A DNA stretch of 64,000 nucleotides from an uncultured Oscillospiraceae bacterium (GTDB lineage: Bacteria > Bacillota > Clostridia > Oscillospirales > Oscillospiraceae): positions 62,001-126,000 of the forward strand of contig CAKSWA010000001.1 of the NCBI GenBank assembly GCA_934511165.1. Reading direction: 5' to 3'. The notes under the pieces are model-generated. The model was given only the letters and a program-made list of their open reading frames with translations, was not told the DNA's origin and made no database searches. Shown piece after piece: positions 51,992 through 60,301 of the stretch (positions are counted from its first letter, which is position 1; each line of letters starts with the position of its first letter). A program made the translations under genes and the position numbers.

Positions 51992-52789
51992 ATGGGACAG
52001 GTCGCAATCGTCACAGGCGGCAGCTCCGGCATCGGCGCAGCGGCGGCGGAATATCTCGCTGCGCACGACTGTACGGTGTACGAGTTCTCCCGCCATGAAA
52101 GAAGCGGCGGCAGCGCCTTCGTCCGCCATGTGACGGCGGACGTGACGGATGAAGCATCCGTTGCCGCGGCGGTGCGCTCGGTGCTCGACGCCGAGGGGCG
52201 CATCGACATTTTGCTCAACAACGCCGGGTTCGGCATTTCCGGTGCGGCAGAGTTTACGTCCGTCGAGGAGGCCAAGCGCCAGCTGGAGGTCAATTTCTGG
52301 GGCATGGTGCGCGTGACACGCGCAGTGCTGCCCGTGATGCGCGCGCAGCGCAGCGGGCGGATCGTGAATACGAGCTCCGTCGCCGCCGTGACACCCATTC
52401 CCTTCCAGACCTATTATTCCGTTTCCAAGGCCGCGATAAACTCGTTTACGATGTCCGTCGGCAACGAAGTTCGCCCTTACGGCATCCGCATCAGCGCCGT
52501 GATGCCCGGCGACACCCGCACCGGCTTCACCGATGCCCGCGCGCGCAGCTTTGCCGGGGACGAGGAATATGGCGGACGCATCTCGCGCAGTGTTGCGAAG
52601 ATGGAAAAGGACGAGCGCGGCGGCGTTCCCGCCTTGGTCGTCGGCGCGGCGCTGGGCCGCGCGGCGCTCTCGAAGAGCCGGAAGGTATTTTATACCGTCG
52701 GATTTGTCTACCAGCTTGTCATTTTTCTCATGCGGCTGCTGCCCTCGACGGCGGCCAACGCCATTCTCGGCAAAATGTACGCCAACTAA
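51992..52789 (+). CDS. SDR-family reductase with a hydrophobic C-terminus
   Basis: A 265-residue classical SDR. The cofactor motif VTGGSSGIGAA, LNNAGFG, the catalytic Ser region SSVAAVTP and YYSVSKAA (Tyr-x3-Lys) are present. The final 35 residues are hydrophobic (FVYQLVIFLMRLLP), which suggests membrane contact as in lipid-acting SDRs such as 3-ketodihydrosphingosine reductase. AAGGAGGG precedes the ATG. The next gene starts 24 nt downstream, so I infer that it reduces the keto product of the oxoamine synthase. Confidence 0.83.
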   Translation: MGQVAIVTGGSSGIGAAAAEYLAAHDCTVYEFSRHERSGGSAFVRHVTADVTDEASVAAAVRSVLDAEGRIDILLNNAGFGISGAAEFTSVEEAKRQLEVNFWGMVRVTRAVLPVMRAQRSGRIVNTSSVAAVTPIPFQTYYSVSKAAINSFTMSVGNEVRPYGIRISAVMPGDTRTGFTDARARSFAGDEEYGGRISRSVAKMEKDERGGVPALVVGAALGRAALSKSRKVFYTVGFVYQLVIFLMRLLPSTAANAILGKMYAN

Positions 52790-52813
52790 AACCACCCCGA
52801 AAGGAGTTTTCCC

Positions 52814-54328
52814 ATGAACGAACAGGAAGCCAAACGCCTCTGTGAGCTGCGCGAGCTCGTGCGCGAAACGTTCGCGCAGACGCTGATGATCGACACGGAC
52901 GCGATCTCCGACACCGCCGACTTCTTCGACGAGCTCGGCGGCGACAGTCTCGACAGTCTCGATGTGGCAGTGCATCTCGAAGAGATCTGCGGCGAGCGCG
53001 TGCCGGAGGAGGAATACGCCCTCTGCCGGTGCGTGGAGGACGCGGCGCTTCTGCTGCTGCGCCTGGAGCAGGGCGGCGCGCCGGAAGCCGCGCCGGAGGA
53101 GAAGGCCGCCGTCACGCCGATCACGCGCTTTGAGGATACGCCGGAGTACGCCGCTTTTCAGCAGCGTCTGCGCACGGCGGACGAGACCGGCAACCCGTAC
53201 TTTCTCTGCAACGATTCGCCGCTGCGCGATACCTCGCTCCACGACGGGCGCGAAATCTTGAACTTCAGCTCCTATAACTACGCCGGCATGTCCGGCCGGC
53301 CGGAAACCGTCAAAGCCGCGCAGGAGGCCGCCGCGCACTACGGGTGCAGCGCCTCGGCCAGCCGCCTGCTCGGCGGCGAGAAGCCCATCCATAAAAAGCT
53401 GGAAGCCGCCATCGCCGCATGGAAGCATACCGAGGACGCCGTTGTTCTCGTCGGCGGTCACTCCACAAACGTGACGATCGTCGGCAACTTCTGCGGCAAG
53501 GGCGATCTCATTATCTATGACGCGCTCGTGCACAACTCCATCCATGAGGGCACGCGCCTCTCGGACGCTGAGAGCCGCCCGTTCCCGCACAATGACACCG
53601 CCGCGCTCGAAACCATTCTCCGCTCCTGCCGCGATAAGTACGCCAAGGTGCTCATCGTTGCCGAGGGCGTGTACAGCATGGACGGCGACATTGCCCCCGT
53701 GCCGGAGCTCGTGCGCATCAAGAAGGAGTTCGGCTGCTTTCTCATGATCGACGAAGCGCACTCGGCGTGCGTGCTCGGCAAGACCGGCGGCGGCGTGGAC
53801 GAGTATTTTGATCTCGCCGGGGATGATATCGATATTAAAATGGGCACGCTCTCCAAGGGTCTCGGTACCTGCGGCGGGTATCTTGCAGGAAGCCACGCAC
53901 TCATCGAGTATCTGCGCTATAACCTGCCGGGATTTGTGTTCTCCGTCGGCATCTCGCCCCCGCTCGCCGCAGCGACGCTCGAAGCCATCCGCCTTTTGCA
54001 GGACGATCCCTCCATCATGGAAGACCTGCACCGGAACATCCGCTGCTTCCGTGAGGAGGCGCACAAGCGCCATTTCAACACCTGTCTCGCGGGCGAGACG
54101 GCGATTCTACCGATCCTCGTCGGGCGTGACGAGGACGCCTTCGCGCTCTCGATGGCGCTTCTCAGGCGCGGCGTGTTCGCGCCCTCGGCGGTCTACCCCG
54201 CCGTGCCGCGCGGCAAGGCGCGGCTGCGCTTCTGCGTGATCTCCGAGCACAAACCGGAGCAGATCGTAACGGCGCTTGACACCTTGCAGGAGGTCGCCGC
54301 CGAGCTCGGCATCAAATTACCGGAATAA
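52814..54328 (+). CDS. Fusion of acyl carrier protein and PLP alpha-oxoamine synthase
   Basis: A 504-residue fusion. Residues about 1-80 are an acyl carrier protein: FFDELGGDSLDSLDVAVHLE, with the phosphopantetheine Ser in GDSLDS. An Ala/Glu/Pro linker (about 88-102) leads to a fold-type I aminotransferase of the AONS/KBL/SPT family. Its motifs are NFSSYNYAG, the glycine-rich SASRLLGGEKPIHKKLE, VVLVGGHSTN, DEAHSACVLG and the PLP lysine in GTLSKGLGTCGGYLAG. The last resembles serine palmitoyltransferase and polyketide-linked oxoamine synthases. Such enzymes condense an amino acid with an acyl thioester, releasing CO2. Here the acyl group would be held in cis. AAAGGAG precedes the ATG. Confidence 0.88.
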   Translation: MNEQEAKRLCELRELVRETFAQTLMIDTDAISDTADFFDELGGDSLDSLDVAVHLEEICGERVPEEEYALCRCVEDAALLLLRLEQGGAPEAAPEEKAAVTPITRFEDTPEYAAFQQRLRTADETGNPYFLCNDSPLRDTSLHDGREILNFSSYNYAGMSGRPETVKAAQEAAAHYGCSASASRLLGGEKPIHKKLEAAIAAWKHTEDAVVLVGGHSTNVTIVGNFCGKGDLIIYDALVHNSIHEGTRLSDAESRPFPHNDTAALETILRSCRDKYAKVLIVAEGVYSMDGDIAPVPELVRIKKEFGCFLMIDEAHSACVLGKTGGGVDEYFDLAGDDIDIKMGTLSKGLGTCGGYLAGSHALIEYLRYNLPGFVFSVGISPPLAAATLEAIRLLQDDPSIMEDLHRNIRCFREEAHKRHFNTCLAGETAILPILVGRDEDAFALSMALLRRGVFAPSAVYPAVPRGKARLRFCVISEHKPEQIVTALDTLQEVAAELGIKLPE

Positions 54329-54336
54329 AATGCTTT

Positions 54337-54375
54337 GCCCCTGCGGCGGTTCAAGAACCGCCGCAGGGGCATCTT
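54337..54375 (+). terminator. Terminator of the oxoamine synthase operon
   Basis: GCCCCTGCGGCGGTT and AACCGCCGCAGGGGC form a 15-bp or longer stem (54337-54370) followed by ATCTTTTC, 9 nt after the stop codon. Confidence 0.85.
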
Positions 54376-54454
54376 TTCAAAGAACCGCCGGGGTAGACGG
54401 CGATTCTTATGCAAATTGGCGTCTATTGAACGAGCGCGTGAAATAAAAATCCTC

Positions 54455-55402
54455 TTATGCCAGTCCAGATTCCAGCACTGTTTTTGCGATATTTTCGGGC
54501 GTCATGCCGTAAAAGTCGAGAAGCTCTTCACATTCACCACTCTGGGCAAAGCAATCCTGAAGTCCCATCCGGATAACGGGCACGTGAAGCCTCACTTCAT
54601 TCAGCGCCTCCATAACTGCCGAACCGACACCGCCGATAATGTTGTGATCTTCCGCCGTTACCACCACTTTTGTCCGCGCCGCGAGTGCAGAGACGGTATC
54701 ATTGTCAAAGGGCTTCAGGCAGGGTGTTTCAACTATGCTGCAGGAACGTCCGTTTTTCTCCAGAATCCTTGCCGCGCTGATGCAGCGGCCGATCGTGGGG
54801 CCGTAACCGATCAGCAGGACATCTCCGCCGTTCTGCAGAACATTGGCTTTTCCAAGCCGGAATACATAGTCCTCGTCAAACACCGTCGGCGAGGGCGCTC
54901 TGCCAAGGCGAAAATACACGGGGCCGTCATACTCGGCAATCGCTCGCGTGATCTTTTTCGCAGAGGCTGCATCTGCGGCACACACTACCGTCATATTGGC
55001 AATGGAACGCATGATTCCGATATCCTCCGTCCCCTGATGCGTAACGCCCTCGATTCCGCCGCTCAATCCGCCGAGACCGGCAACGATTTTAACATCCAGC
55101 TTCGGATAGGCAATGAAAGTTCTCACCTGCTCGCAGATTCTCATCGACGCAAACGTCGCATAGGACGCGGCAAACACCTTAGCGCCGCAGCTCGCCATAC
55201 CGGCAGCCATCAAGGCCATATTCTGTTCCGCGATTCCTATATTGATGGCGCGTTCAGGGAATAATGCGTGCATTTTTGTCCCACCGACGGATTTAAGCGT
55301 GTCAGCGGCAATATACATGATCCTACTGTTCTCTTTCGCCAGCTCGGCTAACGCCTCACCAAACGCATCCCGAGTCGATATGCTATCGAATTTCACGCTC
55401 AT
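54455..55402 (-). CDS. Transketolase, C-terminal subunit
   Basis: A 315-residue protein equal to the pyrimidine-binding and C-terminal domains of transketolase. The block ALFPERAINIGIAEQNMALMA holds the catalytic Glu that activates thiamine diphosphate, and VTHQGTEDIGIMRSIANMTV follows. It works with the N-terminal subunit encoded just upstream (4-nt ATGA overlap). It is the last gene of the TRAP operon. A full-length DXP synthase is excluded by length and by the split. Confidence 0.88.
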   Translation of the reverse strand: MSVKFDSISTRDAFGEALAELAKENSRIMYIAADTLKSVGGTKMHALFPERAINIGIAEQNMALMAAGMASCGAKVFAASYATFASMRICEQVRTFIAYPKLDVKIVAGLGGLSGGIEGVTHQGTEDIGIMRSIANMTVVCAADAASAKKITRAIAEYDGPVYFRLGRAPSPTVFDEDYVFRLGKANVLQNGGDVLLIGYGPTIGRCISAARILEKNGRSCSIVETPCLKPFDNDTVSALAARTKVVVTAEDHNIIGGVGSAVMEALNEVRLHVPVIRMGLQDCFAQSGECEELLDFYGMTPENIAKTVLESGLA

Positions 55403-56223
55403 TGAGTCACCTCAAGATCTTTCATTGCTCGGTTGAACTGTTCCTCGGTAAGCATATGCTGATGCCAGGCGTTGTCGTTTTCCATGAAGGAAACGCCTTT
55501 CCCTTTCACGGTTCTGGCCAGGATAACCGTGGGATTCTCCCGGCAGCCTTTTGTCCGGTCAAACGCTTCGAGAATCTGAGACATATTGTGTCCGTCGATT
55601 TCAATAACGTCCCAGCCAAAGCCGCTCCAAAGCGCTTTCAGATCCGGCGTGGGCAAAATGTCCTTGCAGGCTCCGCAGCTTTGAAAGCCGTTTATATCCA
55701 CCACCGCCGTCAGATTTCCCGTTTTCAGCGCCGGTGCACACATTACGGCTTCCCACACGGTTCCTTCGTTTATCTCTCCATCGCCCAGGATAACGTATAC
55801 ACGGCTGTCCGACCCGGTCTGCTTCAGGTAATACGCCATGCCCAGACCAATCCCCAGACCGTTGCCCAGAGAGCCTGTCGTCATGTCCACCCCCGGCGTT
55901 TTATGATATGTCGGATGTCCCTGCAGCACGGCATCTGTGTGCCGGAGTGCCGGATAATCCTTTTTAGACACCAGTCCCATTTCCGTTAATGCCGCATACT
56001 GCGCAGGGCAGGCGTGTCCTTTGGAGAGGATAAATCTGTCTCTGTCCGGAGCGCCGCAATCCGTTGGATCGAAGCGCATCACATCGAAATATAAAGCCGC
56101 AACGATATCCGCACAGGAGAGTGCCGGTCCGGGGTGCGCCGCTCTGCCGCATAAATAACTCATTTCTATAATGTCTTTGCGGATATTATTGGAAATCCGT
56201 TTCAGTCTTTCAACCCTATCCAA
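55399..56223 (-). CDS. Transketolase, N-terminal (thiamine diphosphate) subunit
   Basis: A 274-residue pyrophosphate-binding half of a split transketolase. It shows AAHPGPALSCADI, the TPP signature LGDGEINEGTVWEAV with the downstream N in VVDINGFQS, and a C-terminal KGKGVSFMEN. I start it at TTG 56223 (DRVERLKRIS follows) because GAGGTG lies 8 nt upstream and family members begin here; in-frame ATGs at 56241 and 56256 have no good site. It transfers two-carbon ketol units together with its partner. Confidence 0.87.
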   Translation of the reverse strand: MDRVERLKRISNNIRKDIIEMSYLCGRAAHPGPALSCADIVAALYFDVMRFDPTDCGAPDRDRFILSKGHACPAQYAALTEMGLVSKKDYPALRHTDAVLQGHPTYHKTPGVDMTTGSLGNGLGIGLGMAYYLKQTGSDSRVYVILGDGEINEGTVWEAVMCAPALKTGNLTAVVDINGFQSCGACKDILPTPDLKALWSGFGWDVIEIDGHNMSQILEAFDRTKGCRENPTVILARTVKGKGVSFMENDNAWHQHMLTEEQFNRAMKDLEVTQ

Positions 56224-56248
56224 GCTGTTAACACCTCGCATCCGCAAA

Positions 56249-57529
56249 TCATCCATAGACAAGGTTTGGCAGGAATGTGACAAGTTCCGGGAACAGCACG
56301 AGCAAGAGAATGACGGCTATTACCGCAATCAGGAACGGAATGCTCTCCTTGATCCATGTTCCCATATCCACCTTCAGTGTTCCGCAAACGATATACATGG
56401 CCACGCCTACGGGAGGTGTGAGGATTCCCAAACAGCAAACCGTGCACATCACGATTCCGAAAAACACCGGGTCAAGGTTAATGGCTTTGGCAACAGGAAG
56501 AAGAATCGGCGTAAGCAAAAGCACGATAACGCCGCCATCCATCAGCATCCCCAGCAGGAACAGAAGCGCCAGGATCATAATAAGGATCAGCGTCGAGCTA
56601 TCCGTCATGGAGAGCATGAGCGTGGTTATTTTCTGAGGGATCTTCTCCACCGGGATGCCATAGCTGAACACGCCGGTCAGAGCGATCATAAACATAATTC
56701 CGCCAACATCGGAAATGGAGGTTTGCATACATTCCCTGAAGGTTTTCCAGCTGACCTGCCTGTATATGCAGATACCGACAAACATGGCATATACGCAGGC
56801 AAAAGCTCCTACCTCCGAGGCGGTAAACATTCCCAGCCGAATACCCACAAGCAGAATCACCGGGAACAGCAGCGCCCAGAAGCTGGACTTGATTTCGTGC
56901 ATGATCTCCTTGAACGTGGCTTTTGTCGGATTCGGCGGCCGGTAGCCTCTTTTTTTAGAGGTAAAATGTACCGTCACCATCAGAGCAACCATCATATACA
57001 GACCGCCCATAAGTCCCGCGGTGAACAGCCGTCCGACAGACACGCTGCCGGTAGTACCGTATACAATAAGGTTTACTCCGGGTGGGATCGTAGACGTTAT
57101 CAACGATGTATAGCCGATGACCGCCGCCGTGTAGCCTCTGGAATAGCCGTTGCTTATCATTGTCGGGCCAAGCACTCGAGACTCCATCGCAGCATCGGCC
57201 GTAGATGAGCCGGATACGCCGCCCATCAGAGTGGACATTACCACGCTGGTCTGCGCCATTCCGCCGTACATATGTCTGGTCACGATAGCCGCAAGTCCCA
57301 GCAGCCTGTCAGTAATACCGCACAGGTTCATCAGATTCCCTGCAAATATAAACAGGGGCACGGCCAGAAGATTGACGCTTTGAATCTGGGACAACGACAG
57401 CTGCGCAATTTGCAGCAGTGGGATCTCCGTGTGCTGCAAAAAATAGGTTACGCCGGAAATTCCGACGGCGAAGGCCACCGGCAGTCCCAGGAACAGCAGC
57501 ACAAGGAACAGGATAAAAACTATTAACAT
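56249..57529 (-). CDS. dctM: TRAP transporter large permease DctM
   Basis: A 426-residue membrane protein with about 12 helices. Typical TRAP large-subunit stretches are GLPVAFAVGISGV near the start, VPLFIFAGNLMN, GGVSGSSTADAAM and STIPPGVNLIVYG. It drives Na+-coupled uptake with DctQ and DctP. It lies 25 nt upstream of the transketolase genes and downstream of the cupin gene. Confidence 0.93.
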   Translation of the reverse strand: MLIVFILFLVLLFLGLPVAFAVGISGVTYFLQHTEIPLLQIAQLSLSQIQSVNLLAVPLFIFAGNLMNLCGITDRLLGLAAIVTRHMYGGMAQTSVVMSTLMGGVSGSSTADAAMESRVLGPTMISNGYSRGYTAAVIGYTSLITSTIPPGVNLIVYGTTGSVSVGRLFTAGLMGGLYMMVALMVTVHFTSKKRGYRPPNPTKATFKEIMHEIKSSFWALLFPVILLVGIRLGMFTASEVGAFACVYAMFVGICIYRQVSWKTFRECMQTSISDVGGIMFMIALTGVFSYGIPVEKIPQKITTLMLSMTDSSTLILIMILALLFLLGMLMDGGVIVLLLTPILLPVAKAINLDPVFFGIVMCTVCCLGILTPPVGVAMYIVCGTLKVDMGTWIKESIPFLIAVIAVILLLVLFPELVTFLPNLVYG

Positions 57530-57567
57530 CTGTTATCCTCCGAATCATATTCCGAGAGGGCGACAGG

Positions 57568-57918
57568 TTACACGCGCCCCCCAAAGTCGAAAGTTGGATT
57601 AAACATAAACACAAATTCCATGGGGGTGTCCCCGGTATTGCAGACCACGTGCTCCACTCCTGCCGGGAATACGACCGCCGTGTTCGGTATCATGGGCTCT
57701 CTGCTCCCTCCGACGATCGCCTCCCCGGTGCCCTTGATTACAAAAACGATCTCCTCCTGCGTTTCATGGGTATGGGGATCCATGTCGGTATGCGGTTCAA
57801 CGACAGTTTTTCCCATGGTGATTTTATCGCTTTTATAGGCTTCCGCACCCACAAACACTTTTACTGTGCGCTTGGGCAGATTAAGAACCGTGCTTTTATC
57901 TTCAGTAATGGAATACAT
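57568..57918 (-). CDS. Single-domain cupin protein
   Basis: A 116-residue small beta-barrel. The metal-binding cupin motif 1 is present as HTDMDPHTHETQEEIVFVI followed by KGTG, and motif 2 as FPAGVEHVVCNTG. Cupins of this size often are sugar or sugar-acid isomerases or bind the pathway ligand. It sits between dctQ and dctM, an unusual place that ties it to the transported compound. AAGGAGAG precedes the ATG. Confidence 0.82.
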   Translation of the reverse strand: MYSITEDKSTVLNLPKRTVKVFVGAEAYKSDKITMGKTVVEPHTDMDPHTHETQEEIVFVIKGTGEAIVGGSREPMIPNTAVVFPAGVEHVVCNTGDTPMEFVFMFNPTFDFGGRV

Positions 57919-57932
57919 AATTCTCTCCTTAA

Positions 57933-58487
57933 TTACTCGGTCGTCGCGGCAATAACGCTTTCATCCGCTTTTGCTTCCTCCAGATACTGTTCCGCTTCCG
58001 AAAGCTTGTTTTCGCCTTTGATTACATACTGGTAAAACTGAATGACTGTGGTGATAAGCATAAGCGTGCAGCCCACCGGCATACACAGGGCGATCCAGCC
58101 ATAGCTCAACCACGGCAGCGATGACCATGTGCGCACCCAGGAGTGCATCACAAGACGAATGCTCTCGTAAATGAAAAGGACGAGAAACGCCGCTATAAGC
58201 AAATAGTTTATACCATACAGGATTCTTCTGGCCCGGTAGCTCGCCTTGTCTATAAGAAGCTCCACATATACCAGCTTATTTCGGCGGTAGGCAGTATCGG
58301 CGCCCAAAAACACGCACCATGCGAACAAACATAGAGCTATCTCGCTGATGCTTGTCAGCGGACTGCCGACCGCTCTGCACACCGCCCCTATGCAAAGAAT
58401 GACGGTTGCAGTGATCAGGCCAACCATCGCCAGGGTTTCTTCAACCGTGCACAGGCTTTTGTAGAGCGTTTGAATTGCTTTCTTCAC
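57933..58487 (-). CDS. dctQ: TRAP transporter small permease DctQ
   Basis: A 184-residue protein with four hydrophobic helices (about 17-40, 51-70, 90-112 and 132-154), the DctQ layout. Typical residues appear in LFAWCVFLGADTAYRR. The start is GTG 58487 with TAGGAGG 6 nt upstream. It is separated from dctP by a hairpin-rich gap. Confidence 0.87.
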   Translation of the reverse strand: MKKAIQTLYKSLCTVEETLAMVGLITATVILCIGAVCRAVGSPLTSISEIALCLFAWCVFLGADTAYRRNKLVYVELLIDKASYRARRILYGINYLLIAAFLVLFIYESIRLVMHSWVRTWSSLPWLSYGWIALCMPVGCTLMLITTVIQFYQYVIKGENKLSEAEQYLEEAKADESVIAATTE

Positions 58488-58518
58488 GTAACGCCTCCTA
58501 TTACAGCTCCTTCTGGTC

Positions 58519-58646
58519 GGAAGCCCGGCGTCCGGCCGGGCTTCCTTCCGTTTCGCGCGCCTTTTCGCGCGCTCAGTTTTCCCACTCGGATAACCCCGGC
58601 AGGTTCATGGAAACCGCTGAGGTGGAGGAACACCTCCGCCTTAGCG
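58519..58646 (-). promoter_or_regulatory. Hairpin cluster between dctP and dctQ
   Basis: Three hairpins lie in the 170-nt gap. GGAAGCCCGGC pairs perfectly with GCCGGGCTTCC (58519-58545). GCGCGC-N6-GCGCGC lies at 58555-58572. A 14-bp stem with two G-U pairs and loop AACA lies at 58615-58646, just after the dctP stop. No T-run follows on the minus strand, so they probably stabilise the dctP message or slow readthrough. Confidence 0.7.
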
Positions 58647-58657
58647 AAAAGTGCCGG

Positions 58658-59728
58658 TTACTTTCCCAGGTCTGCTTTCAGGCTGTCAACCGCGTCTACA
58701 ATGTTCAGCTTCTCATAGACCGTCTCGGCGTTGGCCTTAAAAGCGGCAATGTCCAGTTCCTCGTAGGGGATCACTTCCATGCCCTTGCTCACCATTTCTT
58801 CACGGTAAAAGTCGTCCAGCTCAGCCAGTCTTTCCGAGGTCTTCTCGCCGGCGAGGTTGAACTCTTCAAGAAGAATATCCTGAGCCTCCTGCGGCAGGGA
58901 GCGCAGCCACTGGCTGGATACCACAACGCAGTTTGCAAGATATACATGGCGAGTTTCCGTCATGGTGGTAATTACTTCATAAATGGCATTGTTATAGATG
59001 CTGCCGTAATTCTGTTCGCAGCCATCCACGATCTTGGTCTGGATACCGGAGTACATTTCGCCGAACTCCAAAGCAACCGGAGTCGCACCCAGAGCCTCAA
59101 CCGTTGCGACCCAAACGGGGGCAGTGGCCGAGCGGAGCTGCACGCCCTTGAAGTCGTCGGGCGTCGTGCCGCCCTTGGTGGCAAAAATGTTGCGGTAGCC
59201 CTGGCAGAAGTTCCAAGCCAGAACCGTCAGGCCGAAATCGTTCTCCAGTCTGCTTTCCCAATCCTGCACAGTAGGACAGTTTTTCAGGGCAGCAATGTCG
59301 TCATACCCTTCGACAACATACGGAGCGGAAATTGCGGAAACACCAGGCACGTAATTGTCCAGACGGCCGGGATCACAGTACTGCGCAATGTTGGTGCCCA
59401 AACGAGCCTGTTCAAGCACATCTTCGTTACCGCCCAGAGAGTTGCTGGCGTAAACTTCCACCGTGACCTTTCCGTTGGTGCGCTCACTGATTCGCTCAGC
59501 CATTGCCACCAGCTCCTCATGGGGAACCTCACTCTCGGAGTGAGAGTGACCCAATCTTAAAGTCACAGGCTTCATGGAAGCAAAAGGATCGTTTTCCGTG
59601 GGGGCATCGGTAGCTGTCACGGCAGGGGCTTCTGTGGTCGTCGCTTCAGGGGCGCTGGAGCCGCAGGCTGTCAGGGTGAGAACCATCGCTGCAAGCAAGA
59701 GGATAGCTACGAGTTTTTTCGCTTTCAT
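58658..59728 (-). CDS. dctP: TRAP transporter substrate-binding lipoprotein DctP
   Basis: A 356-residue solute-binding protein. The lipoprotein signal ends in LTACGS with an Ala/Thr spacer. The DctP core has LGHSHSESEVPHEELV, the helix VYASNSLGGNEDVLEQ and GVQLRSATAPVW, where the Arg normally pairs with the carboxylate (or other acid) of the ligand. EFGEMYSGIQTKIVDGCEQN follows. AAGGAGAAAG lies before the ATG at 59728. It suggests an anionic substrate. Confidence 0.92.
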   Translation of the reverse strand: MKAKKLVAILLLAAMVLTLTACGSSAPEATTTEAPAVTATDAPTENDPFASMKPVTLRLGHSHSESEVPHEELVAMAERISERTNGKVTVEVYASNSLGGNEDVLEQARLGTNIAQYCDPGRLDNYVPGVSAISAPYVVEGYDDIAALKNCPTVQDWESRLENDFGLTVLAWNFCQGYRNIFATKGGTTPDDFKGVQLRSATAPVWVATVEALGATPVALEFGEMYSGIQTKIVDGCEQNYGSIYNNAIYEVITTMTETRHVYLANCVVVSSQWLRSLPQEAQDILLEEFNLAGEKTSERLAELDDFYREEMVSKGMEVIPYEELDIAAFKANAETVYEKLNIVDAVDSLKADLGK

Positions 59729-59774
59729 ATCTTTCTCCTTTTTTATTTTTCTCCCCTGGCCGGGGAGCTTTTCC

Positions 59775-60299
59775 TTATCTTTCCGGGTATACCTTTTTCC
59801 ACTCTGCCGGAACGGAAGACGGGCTCTGTCCATTTCCTATCTCTAGATAGAATCCAAATTTATCCAGCGTATCAACAAAGGTGAATCGGGATTCAAAAAG
59901 TCTTGCTCCGAAGAGCGGCGTCATACCCATATCCGAATACTTTTTTACAACGGCATCAAACTGTTCCGGGGGAACCTTTTCCTTGAAATGATGAAGTCCT
60001 GTGCCGTGCCGGGAAAGGAAATCCGAATAAAACGGAATCCCATACAGCGGCTGAATCAGCTCGATTTGGATATTTTCAAAATTGGCAACGGCACAATAGA
60101 ACTTGAATCGCGGCTCACACAGACCCTCGGTTATTATGGGGTCTTGCAGCGTTTCATTGGAATGCGTGTAGAAATCCCACGGCCCGAGGCCGAACACATC
60201 TATCAAGGCGTTCATCGTCTTGTATATATCTTCGCACATAATGCCGATCTGGCAGATATTTCGCTTTGCGCATATGCCGCGCAACTCTTCTCTGGTCAT
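59775..60299 (-). CDS. VOC-family protein (glyoxalase/epimerase-like)
   Basis: A 174-residue protein with two beta-alpha-beta-beta-beta units. Likely metal ligands are the polar residue in RNICQIGIMCEDI, the His in GTGLHHFKEKV and the Glu in FYLEIGNG. VOC proteins include isomerases, epimerases, lyases and dioxygenases, and the reaction here is not known. I use ATG 60299 with GGAGG 6 nt upstream; TTG 60305 is also possible. It begins directly after the transaldolase-like gene. Confidence 0.8.
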   Translation of the reverse strand: MTREELRGICAKRNICQIGIMCEDIYKTMNALIDVFGLGPWDFYTHSNETLQDPIITEGLCEPRFKFYCAVANFENIQIELIQPLYGIPFYSDFLSRHGTGLHHFKEKVPPEQFDAVVKKYSDMGMTPLFGARLFESRFTFVDTLDKFGFYLEIGNGQSPSSVPAEWKKVYPER

Positions 60300-60301
60300 T
60301 T

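Noticed and set aside
52814..54328. Biotin synthesis enzyme BioF.
   Set aside because: The N-terminal ACP fusion, an SPT-like PLP loop and the SDR partner do not fit biotin synthesis, and no other bio genes are nearby. Phylogeny would still be needed to exclude it.
54455..56223. DXP synthase (isoprenoid pathway) for the thiamine enzyme pair.
   Set aside because: The enzyme is split into two subunits of transketolase length and sits with a transaldolase-like gene and a transporter; DXS is a single chain of about 620 residues.
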